NCBI GenBank assembly: GCA_947482825.1 | Contig: CANKMT010000007.1 | Location: 1-64,000 of the forward strand | Length of the DNA stretch: 64,000 nucleotides | Direction of reading: 5' to 3' | From: Betaproteobacteria bacterium | GTDB lineage: Bacteria; Pseudomonadota; Gammaproteobacteria; Burkholderiales; SG8-39 | In this document: positions 34,846 to 43,144 of the stretch, one piece after another | Numbering within the stretch: the stretch's first letter is position 1 | Layout: each line of letters opens with the position of its first letter | Notes under the pieces: model-generated | What the model was told of the DNA's origin: nothing | The model's database searches: none | Seen by the model: the letters and a program-made list of their open reading frames with translations, nothing else | Made by a program: the position numbers and the translations under genes

Positions 34846-36800
34846 GCCGCCCGCTTTGCCGCCGCGACGGGGAAAGTCTTCGCGTCGCGAATCTTGAGAT
34901 CGGCCGAGATGCTGCCAGTGCGGCCGTCTTCGTAGCGAACCTGCGCCTCGACATGCACGGACTGGCGCCCCGCATACAACGCTTCGACGAGGGACTGGTA
35001 ACGCTCCCCGATGTAGCCGCGGCGCACCTTCCTCGTGCGCGTGAGTTCGCCGTCATCGGCATCGAGCTCTTTGTGCAGGATCAGGAAGCGGTGGATCTGC
35101 GAATTGGCGAGCTCGGGATCTTGAGACAGGTCGAGGTTCACCTTCGCGATGCAATCGCCGACCAGCTGGTAGACCTCGTCGCGCGAGGCGAGGTCGACGT
35201 ACCCCGCATAGGGCAGGTTGTTGCGCTCGGCCCAGTTGCCGACGGCTTCCATGTCGAAGTTGATGAACACGCAGGCCCGGTCGCGAGCGTCGCCGAAAGC
35301 GACCGCTTCCTTAATGTAGGGGAAGAACTTGAGCTTGTTCTCGATGTACTTGGGCGCGAAAAGCGTGCCGTCGGTAAGCGCGCCGACGTCCTTCACGCGA
35401 TCGATGATCTTGAGGTGCCCGTCCGGATCGAAGTAACCGGCGTCCCCGGTGTGGAACCAACCCTCGGCATCCTTTGCGTCCGCGGTGGCTTGCGGATTCT
35501 TGTAGTACTCCCTGAACAGGCCCGGCGAGCGAATCAGGAGTTCCCTTTGCGGCGTAAACTTGAGTTCGACGCCGGGCACGGCTGGGCCAACCGTATCGGA
35601 CTTGACCTGCCCGTTGGGCTGGATGCAGACGAAGACCGAGGTCTCCGTCGAGCCGTAGAGTTGCTTGAGGTTGATGCCGATCGAACGGTAGAAGACGAAG
35701 AGATCCGGCCCGATCGCCTCGCCAGCGGTGTAGGCCACGCGCACCCGGCTCATTCCGAGTACGTTGCGCAAGGGGCCGTAGACGAGGATGTCCCCGAGGC
35801 GGTAGAGCAGGCGGTCGCCGGCATCGACGCTCTGCCCGTCGAGGATTCTCGCGCCGACCCGCTTGGCCACCTCCATGAAATACAAGTACATCTTGCGCTT
35901 GAAAGTGCCTGCGTCCTCCATGCGGATCGACACAGTGGTCAGCAACGCCTCGAGCACGCGCGGCGGGGCGAAATAGTAGGTCGGACCTATCTCGCGCATG
36001 TCGGCCATGACCGTTTCCGCCGATTCGGGGCAGCAGATGCAATAGCCGGTAACGAAGGGCTGCGCGTAGGAAAAGATGTTCTGGCCGATCCATGCCGGCG
36101 GCAGATATGCGAGCACGACGTCCGAATCGCTTAGCCCTTCCATCTGCGCTGCGGCGTGCGCGCGGTCGATCAGCGCGGTGTGCGTCAGGACCACGCCTTT
36201 GGGATTCCCCGTCGTGCCCGAGGTGAAGAACATGGCCGCGGCATCCGACCCCACGCCGCGTGCAACTATGCCGTCGAAAAACCCCGGGTTGGCGGCATCG
36301 AACGCGCGGCCGGCATCCTGGAGCTTCTCGTAACTCGTCAAGGCCTCCTGGGGGTAATTCCTGAGGCCGCGCGGGTCGTCGAAGTAAATGCGCTTGAGCG
36401 AGGGACATTGCGGCAGGATCTCGAGCAGCTTGTCGACCTGCTCCTGGTCCTCGGCCATGGCGAAGCCGATTTCGGCGTCCTGGATCGGGAAAGCTATTTC
36501 CGTGGCGATCGCGTCCTGGTAGAGCGGCACGGGGACCGCGCCCAGGCACTGGGCGGCGCACATGGCGGCGTAAAGGCGCGGGCGGTTGTCGCCCACGATC
36601 GCCAAGTGGGCACCATGATCGAGGCCGTGGGCCGCGAGGCCGCAGGCAAGCGCGCGGACTTCGTCTGCGAAGCGGCCCCAGGACCAGGTTTGCCATACGC
36701 CGAGATCCTTTTCGCGAATGGCCGCTAGCGTGCCCCGGACCTGCGAATGATGCGCAAGCAACTTGGGAAACGTGTCGAGGGTGCCAATATCGACTGGCAT
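34842..36800 (-). CDS. AMP-dependent acyl-CoA synthetase (long-chain FAA1-like group)
   Basis: 652-aa adenylate-forming ligase, the first gene of the liv operon. The P-loop is MFFTSGTTGNPKGVVLTH, followed by LAYLPPAWIGQNIFSYAQP, the A5 motif LYGSTETSVF and the A7/A8 motifs WFHTGDAGYFDPDGHLKIIDR. The length and C-terminal ENKLKFFPYIKEAVAFG place it with the long FAA1-type enzymes. The start is ATG 36800 with GGAGGAGG upstream. Two CoA ligases from different families flank one transporter, suggesting activation of the imported acid right after uptake. Confidence 0.9.
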   Translation of the reverse strand: MPVDIGTLDTFPKLLAHHSQVRGTLAAIREKDLGVWQTWSWGRFADEVRALACGLAAHGLDHGAHLAIVGDNRPRLYAAMCAAQCLGAVPVPLYQDAIATEIAFPIQDAEIGFAMAEDQEQVDKLLEILPQCPSLKRIYFDDPRGLRNYPQEALTSYEKLQDAGRAFDAANPGFFDGIVARGVGSDAAAMFFTSGTTGNPKGVVLTHTALIDRAHAAAQMEGLSDSDVVLAYLPPAWIGQNIFSYAQPFVTGYCICCPESAETVMADMREIGPTYYFAPPRVLEALLTTVSIRMEDAGTFKRKMYLYFMEVAKRVGARILDGQSVDAGDRLLYRLGDILVYGPLRNVLGMSRVRVAYTAGEAIGPDLFVFYRSIGINLKQLYGSTETSVFVCIQPNGQVKSDTVGPAVPGVELKFTPQRELLIRSPGLFREYYKNPQATADAKDAEGWFHTGDAGYFDPDGHLKIIDRVKDVGALTDGTLFAPKYIENKLKFFPYIKEAVAFGDARDRACVFINFDMEAVGNWAERNNLPYAGYVDLASRDEVYQLVGDCIAKVNLDLSQDPELANSQIHRFLILHKELDADDGELTRTRKVRRGYIGERYQSLVEALYAGRQSVHVEAQVRYEDGRTGSISADLKIRDAKTFPVAAAKRAA

Positions 36801-36976
36801 TGTGCTGCCTCCTCCGTTCATGGGGGTCCGGACAACCGGCCCCGCCTCTGCCCGCCGCGACTTGGGCGACGAGTCATGCGATTCGATTCTTGCACAAAAA
36901 CCGGGCCTTAACCGCCTTTCGCTGGCGTCTTCCTGCGGCAACGGCGACGCAGTGTAGGGGCCACGCACGCACGAAG

Positions 36977-36994
36977 TTGTCGTCTCGGCGACAA
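36977..36994. promoter_or_regulatory. Palindromic site between the liv operon and the Crp/Fnr gene
   Basis: TTGTCG-N6-CGACAA is an 18-bp inverted repeat, 8 nt before the Crp/Fnr-type start codon at 37003 and about 180 bp upstream of the liv operon start. Its size and symmetry match sites bound by Crp/Fnr dimers, so autoregulation and control of the divergent operon are plausible. Confidence 0.5.
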
Positions 36995-37002
36995 TTGCAG
37001 CG

Positions 37003-37689
37003 ATGGGCGCCCCGCTAAAACCCTTATTCCCCTTCGTGCGCGATTCGACCTGGGCCTCCATGCTCGGAGCTTCCGAGCTGGCGAAAGTCGAATCCGAGGT
37101 GTTCGACCGCGTGGTCCCTGCAGGTGGAATGGTTTGCCGCAAAGGCGCGCCGGTCGAGTATTGGGTCGGGGTCGTCGAAGGCCTGGTCAAGATCTCGAGC
37201 GTCTCGGCCGAGGGAAAACCCGTCACGTTTACCGGCGTGCGGGCGGGCGGATGGTTCGGCGAAGGCTCGGTCCTGCGCTCCCTGCCATGGGGCTATGACG
37301 CGGTGGCCCTGCGGGAGTGCAGGGTGGCCCTGATGCCGCGCGCCACGTTTTACTGGCTTCTGGACACAAGCATCGGGTTCAACCGGTTCCTCCTCGAACA
37401 ACTGAACGAAAGGCTGTCGCTTTTCATCGGCATGCTCGAGTCGGACCGGCTGCTCGAACCCGAGGCTCGGGTCGCACGGTGCCTCGCGTCGCTCTTCAAC
37501 CCCCGCCTGTACCCGGGCGGGGGGCGCGAATTGCAGATCTCGCAGGAGGAAATCGGCTACCTCTCTGGGGTTTCGCGCCAGCGCGTTAACCAGGCGCTGC
37601 AGGTACTCGATCGGGCCGGACTCTTGCGCGTGGCCTATGGCGGGGTGACCGTCGTCGACCTTCCAGGGCTGGGTCGGTACGGCCCCTAA
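37003..37689 (+). CDS. Crp/Fnr-family transcriptional regulator
   Basis: 228-aa regulator. The N-terminal cyclic-nucleotide-binding-like beta roll covers about residues 20-130 (YWVGVVEGLVKISS, GGWFGEGSVL). A dimerisation helix follows, then the winged helix with the recognition motif ISQEEIGYLSGVSRQRVNQALQ. There is no N-terminal Fe-S Cys cluster. The GEGSVL loop lacks the Arg-Ser-Ala cAMP signature of CRP, so the effector is unknown. It is divergent from the liv/CoA-ligase operon and probably controls it. No strong ribosome-binding site is visible at ATG 37003. Confidence 0.9.
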   Translation: MGAPLKPLFPFVRDSTWASMLGASELAKVESEVFDRVVPAGGMVCRKGAPVEYWVGVVEGLVKISSVSAEGKPVTFTGVRAGGWFGEGSVLRSLPWGYDAVALRECRVALMPRATFYWLLDTSIGFNRFLLEQLNERLSLFIGMLESDRLLEPEARVARCLASLFNPRLYPGGGRELQISQEEIGYLSGVSRQRVNQALQVLDRAGLLRVAYGGVTVVDLPGLGRYGP

Positions 37690-37745
37690 GCGATTGGGAC
37701 AAGGGCTCCTCTCCCAGACATCCTCTGCCGCAAGGCCGGGCGAGT

Positions 37746-38042
37746 CCTTCGCGCCGGGGCAAACCAACGGTTGCGCGACTCATGAGCACCCCACGCATGT
37801 TGCTGATCGACGAACTTTCATTGGGCCTTGCACCTGCGATCGTCGACCAACTCTGTGACGCGCTGCGCGTCCTGAACCGCGCCGGGCTGACGCTGCTGGT
37901 CGTCGAACAGGACGTTGCGATCGCGCTGGAACTCGCGCAGCATGCGTTCGTGATGGATACAGGGCGCATCACTCGCTCAGGCCGGTCCTCAGCGCTTGCC
38001 GATGACCCGGCGATCCGCGAGGCCTACCTCGGCTCGCTCTGA
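37746..38042 (+). pseudogene. Decayed LivF-type ABC ATPase remnant
   Basis: An 86-codon frame from ATG 37782 encodes only the C-terminal third of a LivF ATPase: Walker B MLLIDELSLGLAP with the usual Pro changed to Leu, LLVVEQDVAIALELAQ (H-loop region degenerate) and a final REAYLGSL. The Walker A half is missing. Homology seems to continue upstream of the ATG (VARLMSTPRM matches the ARALMSxPRM segment), and in another frame just before it the bases encode NQRLR, like the residues after an LSGGQ signature, implying a frameshift or deletion. It is best read as a pseudogene and lies about 90 bp after the Crp/Fnr gene. Confidence 0.75.
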
Positions 38043-38083
38043 CCTGGAAGTTTCGCGTATTTTTCGACAGGAGAAGAAACCCG

Positions 38084-38845
38084 ATGTCCGACGTGCCAGT
38101 GTTTGCCCCCGGCGGGTACCGCTACGTGAAGGCCGTGTTCCAGTATTCCGGCGGCGTTGCTGCCGAACCCGGCTTCGAGATGGAGCGCGCTCGTTTCATC
38201 AAGCCGTTGCCGATCGCCGACGCGTTTCCCGCGGTCGAGGCGCACCTGAAGGCGCTCGGCCGGCCGGTCACGGCGTTTGCGCAGTGCGAACTGCGGTCGC
38301 CGGCACCGTTCACGGACCAGGGATTTTTTGACTTCAACAAAGTCTACGTGACCACGCTGGAGCGCTGGGGGATTTACAAGGAGGGCGACCCGTTGATGAA
38401 CCCTGTGGCGCGCACGAACGTCTGCCCGATGTACGACAAGCCCGCGGGGCCGTCCATGTACGCGTTCTCGTACACGGTGCCCGTGGCGAACGCGAAACGC
38501 GGCACGTTCGTGCTGGCAGGCGGAGGGGACGCGATGGAGAAAGGACCGTCCTATCGCGACCGTATCGTGCGATTGGGCGACACATCCCCAGAGGGCCTGC
38601 GCGAGAAGGCGACTTTCGTCATCACCGAGATGGAGCGGCGCCTGAAGCTCCTTGGTTTCGGCTGGAAAGATGCCGTGACCACCCAGATCTACACGGTCCA
38701 GAACGTCGGCCATCTGGTCGGCGAGTTGCTCGCGGCACGCGGTGCTGCCGCTGGGGGCGTGATCTGGAATTACACGCGCCCGCCGGTCATCGACCTGGAG
38801 TTTGAAATGGACGTGCGCGGCGCGGCTCGCGAGATCGTCCTGTAG
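38084..38845 (+). CDS. RidA-superfamily, CnbZ-like deaminase candidate
   Basis: 253-aa protein. The C-terminal half resembles a RidA fold: FVITEMERRLKLLGFGWKDA, VTTQIYTVQNVGHLVGELLA and WNYTRPPVIDLEFEMDVRG. The N-terminal half (GGYRYVKAVFQYSGGV...) looks like a second, diverged copy. This architecture fits proteins annotated as CnbZ-like 2-aminomuconate deaminases, but I am recalling that family rather than comparing directly. ATG 38084 follows GGAGAAG. Neighbouring genes for an amino-acid oxidase and an imine-reductase-like enzyme support a role in imine or enamine hydrolysis. Confidence 0.6.
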   Translation: MSDVPVFAPGGYRYVKAVFQYSGGVAAEPGFEMERARFIKPLPIADAFPAVEAHLKALGRPVTAFAQCELRSPAPFTDQGFFDFNKVYVTTLERWGIYKEGDPLMNPVARTNVCPMYDKPAGPSMYAFSYTVPVANAKRGTFVLAGGGDAMEKGPSYRDRIVRLGDTSPEGLREKATFVITEMERRLKLLGFGWKDAVTTQIYTVQNVGHLVGELLAARGAAAGGVIWNYTRPPVIDLEFEMDVRGAAREIVL

Positions 38846-38864
38846 TCTGGCCCGGATCGGTAAA

Positions 38865-38927
38865 ATGTCAGCAGATTGACCGGAAACTCAATATCTGCGC
38901 GGGGGTCAGGGCCGATCATGTCAGTAG
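38865..38927. repeat. Pair of short direct repeats in a convergent intergenic gap
   Basis: ATGTCAGCAG (38865-38874) and ATGTCAGTAG (38918-38927) are direct repeats 53 bp apart, with GGGGGTCAGGGCC between them. The 92-bp gap separates the CnbZ-like gene from the convergent oxidase gene. Repeated TGTCAG/GGGGTCAG motifs recall the multi-repeat ends of IS21-type elements, so this may be a mobile-element scar, but no transposase is present. Confidence 0.3.
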
Positions 38928-38937
38928 TAACGGTGTC

Positions 38938-40116
38938 CTAAACGACGTTTCGTTCGAGTAGCGGGCGGTTTGCAACGATGCGCTCGAAGGCGAGCGGCGC
39001 AAGGTCGATCGTGCGGTAGGCCCCGTGGACAATCAGCTCCGCCACACCCCGCCCGACCGCGGGCGATTGCTGCAGTCCATGACCCGAGAACCCGTTGGCA
39101 AAGACGAGGTTGCGGACTTGCGGGTGGAATCCCACAATGCCATTGCAGTCGAAGGTGTTGTATTCGTAATAGCCGGCCCACGCGCTGGTCTGGCGCAAGG
39201 CTTCAAAGGCCGGCACTCGCGCCGCGAGGCACGGCCAGATTGTGTCTTCGAACAACGCGTGGTCCACGTCCAACGGCAGATCGTCGGGATCGTTCGCTGG
39301 GTCCGGTGAAGTCCCGCAAATGAACTGGCCGGGGCCCTCAGGCCGGAAGTAGACGCCCGACGGGTCGATGACCAGCGGCGCATTGTCGATCGGCACAGGG
39401 CACTTCACCACAAACACGCATCGACGCCGTGCGCGCACCGGCAGTTCGATGCCCAGCCATGCGGCCGGCTCTCGTGCCCACGGACCGGCCGCGTTGACGG
39501 CAATGTCGCATCCGAGGGACGAGCTGTCCTTAAGCCTTACGGACTGGATTCGCGCGCCGTTGCATTCGAACCCGATCGCTTCCGAAGAAACGTAGTCCGC
39601 ACCGAGCGAGCGGGCTTTCCGGCGCAACGCCTGAAGGAGGCTGTAGCCGTCGAACCATCCTTCGCCCGTGAGACCGAGCGAACCCATCGCGATTCCCTCT
39701 GTCGACAGCCAGGGAAAACGTGCCTGCAATGCCTCTGGGGCCAACAGCGCGACGTCCGCACCCAAAGCGGCCTGCAGCCGGTGATTCTCGACGAGCACGG
39801 CGACGCCGGGTTGCGACGCAAGGAACAGGTAGCCTTGTTCCCTGAGCCCGACATCGGGACGCTCGCCTCCGACCCTCAGTTCCTCGCCGACCCTGCGCAG
39901 GAACCCGATCCCGAACCGGCTGAGCTCGATGTTGACCGGGGTCGAGAACTGTTGCCTGATCGAACTGGCCGACAACGCAGACGAGGCCCGCGCGTAGGTG
40001 GGGTCGCGCTCGATGACTTTCACGGTGCCGGCGAATCCCGGATCGCCCAGCAGAAAACAGGCGATCGCGCTGCCGATCGCGCCGCCCCCGATGATGACCA
40101 CGTCCTGTTTCGCCAT
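38938..40116 (-). CDS. FAD-dependent amino-acid oxidase/dehydrogenase (DAO/DadA-like)
   Basis: 392-aa flavoprotein. The dinucleotide-binding motif is DVVIIGGGAIGSAIACFLL at the N-terminus, SSSLGCDIAVNAAGPWA is the second FAD segment, and NLVFANGFSGHGLQQSPAVG is the C-terminal flavin motif. DAO-family enzymes oxidise amines or amino acids to imines. The start is ATG 40116 with AAGGA upstream. It faces the OCD-like gene divergently across an 87-bp gap. The substrate is unknown. Confidence 0.85.
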   Translation of the reverse strand: MAKQDVVIIGGGAIGSAIACFLLGDPGFAGTVKVIERDPTYARASSALSASSIRQQFSTPVNIELSRFGIGFLRRVGEELRVGGERPDVGLREQGYLFLASQPGVAVLVENHRLQAALGADVALLAPEALQARFPWLSTEGIAMGSLGLTGEGWFDGYSLLQALRRKARSLGADYVSSEAIGFECNGARIQSVRLKDSSSLGCDIAVNAAGPWAREPAAWLGIELPVRARRRCVFVVKCPVPIDNAPLVIDPSGVYFRPEGPGQFICGTSPDPANDPDDLPLDVDHALFEDTIWPCLAARVPAFEALRQTSAWAGYYEYNTFDCNGIVGFHPQVRNLVFANGFSGHGLQQSPAVGRGVAELIVHGAYRTIDLAPLAFERIVANRPLLERNVV

Positions 40117-40203
40117 ATGTTCCTTTGCTACGCGGTGCTCGCGGTGCTCGTTGACACGCGGCCCGCGCATAGCATAGCGTCCCCGCTTTCAACGGAGATG
40201 CGC

Positions 40204-41151
40204 GTGTCCTCCTCGATTCGCCACATCCCGGCCCGGGAAGTGCACGCCGCGCTTGGCTACCCGGAACTCGTGGACGCCTTGCGAGCCGCCTTCGCCGCCG
40301 GCGCCGAAGCGCCGGTGCGCTCGAGTTACCCGGTCACGCCAGAGGGCGATCGCCTGCTGCTGATGCCTGCCTGGCGCGCGGGCCTGGACATCGGGGTGAA
40401 ACTGGTTGCGGTCTTTCCGCGCAATCGGCAGCGCGGACTTGCAAGCGTTTCCGCGCTTTACGTTCTCCTCGACGGGGAGACCGGGCACCCGCGGGTCCTG
40501 CTCGACGGCGAAGCCCTCACCTTGCGCAGGACGGCCGCCGCATCGGCCCTCGCATCCACGTACCTGTCTCGCCACGATTCGGCCCGCCTGCTGGTGGTCG
40601 GTACCGGGGCGCTCGCGCCTTACATGGCTGCAGCACATTGCGCAGTGCGCCCGATCCGGGAAGTCCTCGTTTGGGGCCGATCACATAAGCGCGCGACTGA
40701 ACTATGCCAGGTGCTCGAAAGCAACGGCATTACGGCCCGGCCGATAACGGATCTCGCAACGGGCGTTGCCGCTGCGGATATTGTGACTTGCGCGACCACC
40801 GCGCGCGAACCTCTGGTTCTGGGCTCCCATGTCCGTCCGGGAACGCATGTCGACCTGGTGGGCGCGTTCACGCGCGAGATGCGAGAGAGCGACGACGCGC
40901 TTGTGGCGAAATCGGAAGTGTTTGTCGATACGTTCGCCGGGGCCCTCAAGGAGGCCGGTGACCTGGTGCAGCCGATCGAGACGGGGGCCATCCCCCGCAG
41001 TCATGTCCTCGCCGAAATGGCCGACCTGGTCAAGGGGCGCCATGCGGGCCGGACTTCGAAGGACACCGTTACGCTCTTCAAGTCTGTCGGCACCGCTCTC
41101 GAGGATCTTTGCGCAGCGCGGCTCGTTTTCGAACGCACCGGAAGCGATTGA
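40204..41151 (+). CDS. Ornithine cyclodeaminase/mu-crystallin family protein
   Basis: 315-aa NAD(P)-dependent enzyme. DIGVKLVAVFPRN and LLDGEALTLRRTAAASALA are family motifs with the active-site Arg and Lys, LLVVGTGALAPYMAAAH is the Rossmann glycine loop, and DLVGAFTREMRESDD follows. Members are ornithine cyclodeaminases, ketimine reductases or alanine dehydrogenases; the family cannot be split by eye. GTG 40204 was chosen over ATG 40198 because GGAG lies six bases upstream of it. With the divergent DAO-like gene it suggests imine/amino-acid interconversion. Confidence 0.88.
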   Translation: MSSSIRHIPAREVHAALGYPELVDALRAAFAAGAEAPVRSSYPVTPEGDRLLLMPAWRAGLDIGVKLVAVFPRNRQRGLASVSALYVLLDGETGHPRVLLDGEALTLRRTAAASALASTYLSRHDSARLLVVGTGALAPYMAAAHCAVRPIREVLVWGRSHKRATELCQVLESNGITARPITDLATGVAAADIVTCATTAREPLVLGSHVRPGTHVDLVGAFTREMRESDDALVAKSEVFVDTFAGALKEAGDLVQPIETGAIPRSHVLAEMADLVKGRHAGRTSKDTVTLFKSVGTALEDLCAARLVFERTGSD

Positions 41152-41193
41152 CGTGGCCGTCGCCAGGACCCGCAAGCCCTGCACCGCCGGCAG

Positions 41194-42015
41194 CTAATAT
41201 TTCATGCCGGGCTTGGTGATCGGCTTGGGGATTTCGATGCCCTGTGCACGGGCCTTCTGGTACCACCTGAGTGCAATCTCATAGTCGCGCGCAACGACGG
41301 CATTCCCCGTGTTGTAGATGTCACCAAGACGCTTCTGGGCAATGCCAAGGCCCGCTTCTCCGGCCGCAAGATAGGCCTGCATGGCGGCACGCATGTCGCC
41401 GCCCTGCTCGAGCTTTTGCCCTTCCTGGAAACGTTCCGCAGCCTGCTGGGTCGTGAGCGATGACTGCGAGCGGGCCGCAGGCTTTGGCGGCTGCTCCGGC
41501 TGCGGCTTGGGCGGGGTTGGTTCCGGCGCCACCGGCGCGGGTGGGGGCGGAGGGGGCGGGACAGGCGCCAGAGGCTTGGCGACAAGCACTCGCAACTGCC
41601 GTGTTGCTTCTGCGGGTTCGAGGGCCGCGACTGCATCGCGACCGGGGATTGTCAGGGTGCGCCCAACGAGCAGCTGGTTGATGTTGCCTTCGAGAAAGGC
41701 GTCAGGGTTGGCCCAGTAGATGCCTAAGACCATCTGGTTGAGCGTCACCCCCTGATGCCTGGTTTTTCCCGCAATTCGAAAGAGCGTATCGCCCTTGGCC
41801 ACTTCGTAGCTTGAAGGAACGACCGCGGCGGGCTTTGCTTCAGGCTTTACGGCAGCGGGCTTCTGAATCGCAGACTTCGCAGCACGGGCCGCTGCAGGTT
41901 TCTTTTCCTGCGCCTCGACACCCGGCAGGAAGGAAAGCTGGAGAAAGCAGGCTGTCGAGATCGCCAATCCCGGCAGGAGGCGGGGGAATCGGGTGAACCG
42001 GTGTCCTACTCGCAA
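41194..42015 (-). CDS. LysM and TPR/Sel1-repeat exported protein
   Basis: 273-aa protein. A signal peptide of about 35 residues ends near GVEAQE. A LysM domain (about residues 67-124, SYEVAKGDTLFRIAGKT to RTLTIPG) has the spacing of FimV-type LysM modules (VTLNQMVLGIYWANPDAF). A proline-rich linker of about 35 residues follows. The C-terminus has a TPR-like helix pair and a Sel1-like repeat (AQKRLGDIYNTGNAVVARDYEIALRWYQKA in two parts). It probably binds peptidoglycan in the periplasm. It overlaps the upstream cyclase-FHA gene by 10 nt. Confidence 0.8.
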   Translation of the reverse strand: MRVGHRFTRFPRLLPGLAISTACFLQLSFLPGVEAQEKKPAAARAAKSAIQKPAAVKPEAKPAAVVPSSYEVAKGDTLFRIAGKTRHQGVTLNQMVLGIYWANPDAFLEGNINQLLVGRTLTIPGRDAVAALEPAEATRQLRVLVAKPLAPVPPPPPPPAPVAPEPTPPKPQPEQPPKPAARSQSSLTTQQAAERFQEGQKLEQGGDMRAAMQAYLAAGEAGLGIAQKRLGDIYNTGNAVVARDYEIALRWYQKARAQGIEIPKPITKPGMKY

Positions 42016-42890
42016 AAGAATTCGACGGTTTCCGTGGCGCTGGCCCGCGGCTGCCCGAACGCGATCCAGCCGTGCCCCCGCAGGGCGAACTCGGCGCGCC
42101 TGAGCACGACTTCCGTGTCGCCTTCGACAGTGACGTACGTGCCGTTGGCGCTATGGTCGGCGAGGACGAACTTGTCCAGCCGGCGCTCGATCTTGCCATG
42201 CTGGCGCGAGGCCGTGCGGTCGATGATAACGAGGTCGCCGGCCTTGTCGCGCCCCAGCGTGAGCGAAGTCCTGGCGCCCTCGAGCACAATCTCCTGGTCG
42301 AGGTACTTGAGCCGCAACGCAGTAAGCTTTTGCTTCACCATCGAGCGGTTGGTCGCGATCTGCGTCTGGTCTCCGGTTTGCTGCCAGAGGATCTCGTACA
42401 GATCGACCGCCGTTGCCTTGCCCTTGACCTCGATCGAATAGAGCCTGCGCGACGACAATCGCATGATCGGGCTCATGAGCTCGACGGTTTCGCGCGAGGT
42501 CATGATCTGGCCCTTGGAGGCGAGGCCGGCAAGCCGAGCCGCAAGGTTGACCGAGTCACCGAACACATCGCCTTCCCGCTCGACGAGGGGGCCGAAATGA
42601 AATCCGATGCGAACGCCGATCTTCGTGTTGGCCACGGGCGGGAGTTCGTCAATCGCGTTTTGCATTTCGATGGCAGCGCCTGCCGCCGAACTCGCATCCG
42701 GAAAGGTCGACATGACTTCGTCTCCGATCGTCTTGATCACACGGCCGCCGATGTCGGCGGTCTTGTCCTTGAATATAGTGATGCACTTGTCGATCGCGGC
42801 GTGGGCAACAGCATCCCCAGCGCTTTCGTAGAGGCGTGTGCTGCCGCTGACGTCCACGAATAGCACCGCAGCCTGGGCAGTATCGTTCAT
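42006..42890 (-). CDS. Class III nucleotidyl cyclase fused to an FHA domain
   Basis: 294-aa cytoplasmic protein. Residues about 1-170 form a class III cyclase: the first metal Asp in LFVDVSGSTRLYE, the second in KTIGDEVMSTFPD (with the preceding substrate Lys), and the transition-state pair in VFGDSVNLAARLAG. Residues about 205-290 form an FHA domain: TLGRDKAGDLVIIDRTASRQHGKI then LADHSANGTYV (quoted as GRDKAGDLVIIDRTASRQHG). The catalytic residues look intact, so cAMP or cGMP synthesis controlled by phosphothreonine binding is plausible. Confidence 0.88.
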   Translation of the reverse strand: MNDTAQAAVLFVDVSGSTRLYESAGDAVAHAAIDKCITIFKDKTADIGGRVIKTIGDEVMSTFPDASSAAGAAIEMQNAIDELPPVANTKIGVRIGFHFGPLVEREGDVFGDSVNLAARLAGLASKGQIMTSRETVELMSPIMRLSSRRLYSIEVKGKATAVDLYEILWQQTGDQTQIATNRSMVKQKLTALRLKYLDQEIVLEGARTSLTLGRDKAGDLVIIDRTASRQHGKIERRLDKFVLADHSANGTYVTVEGDTEVVLRRAEFALRGHGWIAFGQPRASATETVEFFCE

Positions 42891-43144
42891 TTAACGAATT
42901 ATGGCCAAGTTACGGCGTTCCCGCCACTCGGCGCTCGGCGGCAGGCGCCAAGAATGGGTCCGAAGCCCCGAGCTTCCACGCTTACCGGTGCTTGCAAATC
43001 GAATCCAACTACGATACCTGTGAGCCACGCAAATGCCTAGGTTTCCGAACCCCTTACGGGGAGCGTTTCACGAAGAATACGCGACTCTTTTCGAAGCGGG
43101 CCCCGAACTCCTGGCGCACGCTCGGCGAGTACGGGCTAACTTGC

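Noticed and set aside
42891-43144. Possible tRNA or structured RNA downstream of tpsB
   Set aside because: There is a small CCCC/GGGG hairpin but no cloverleaf, T-loop or anticodon arrangement; nothing supports an RNA gene.
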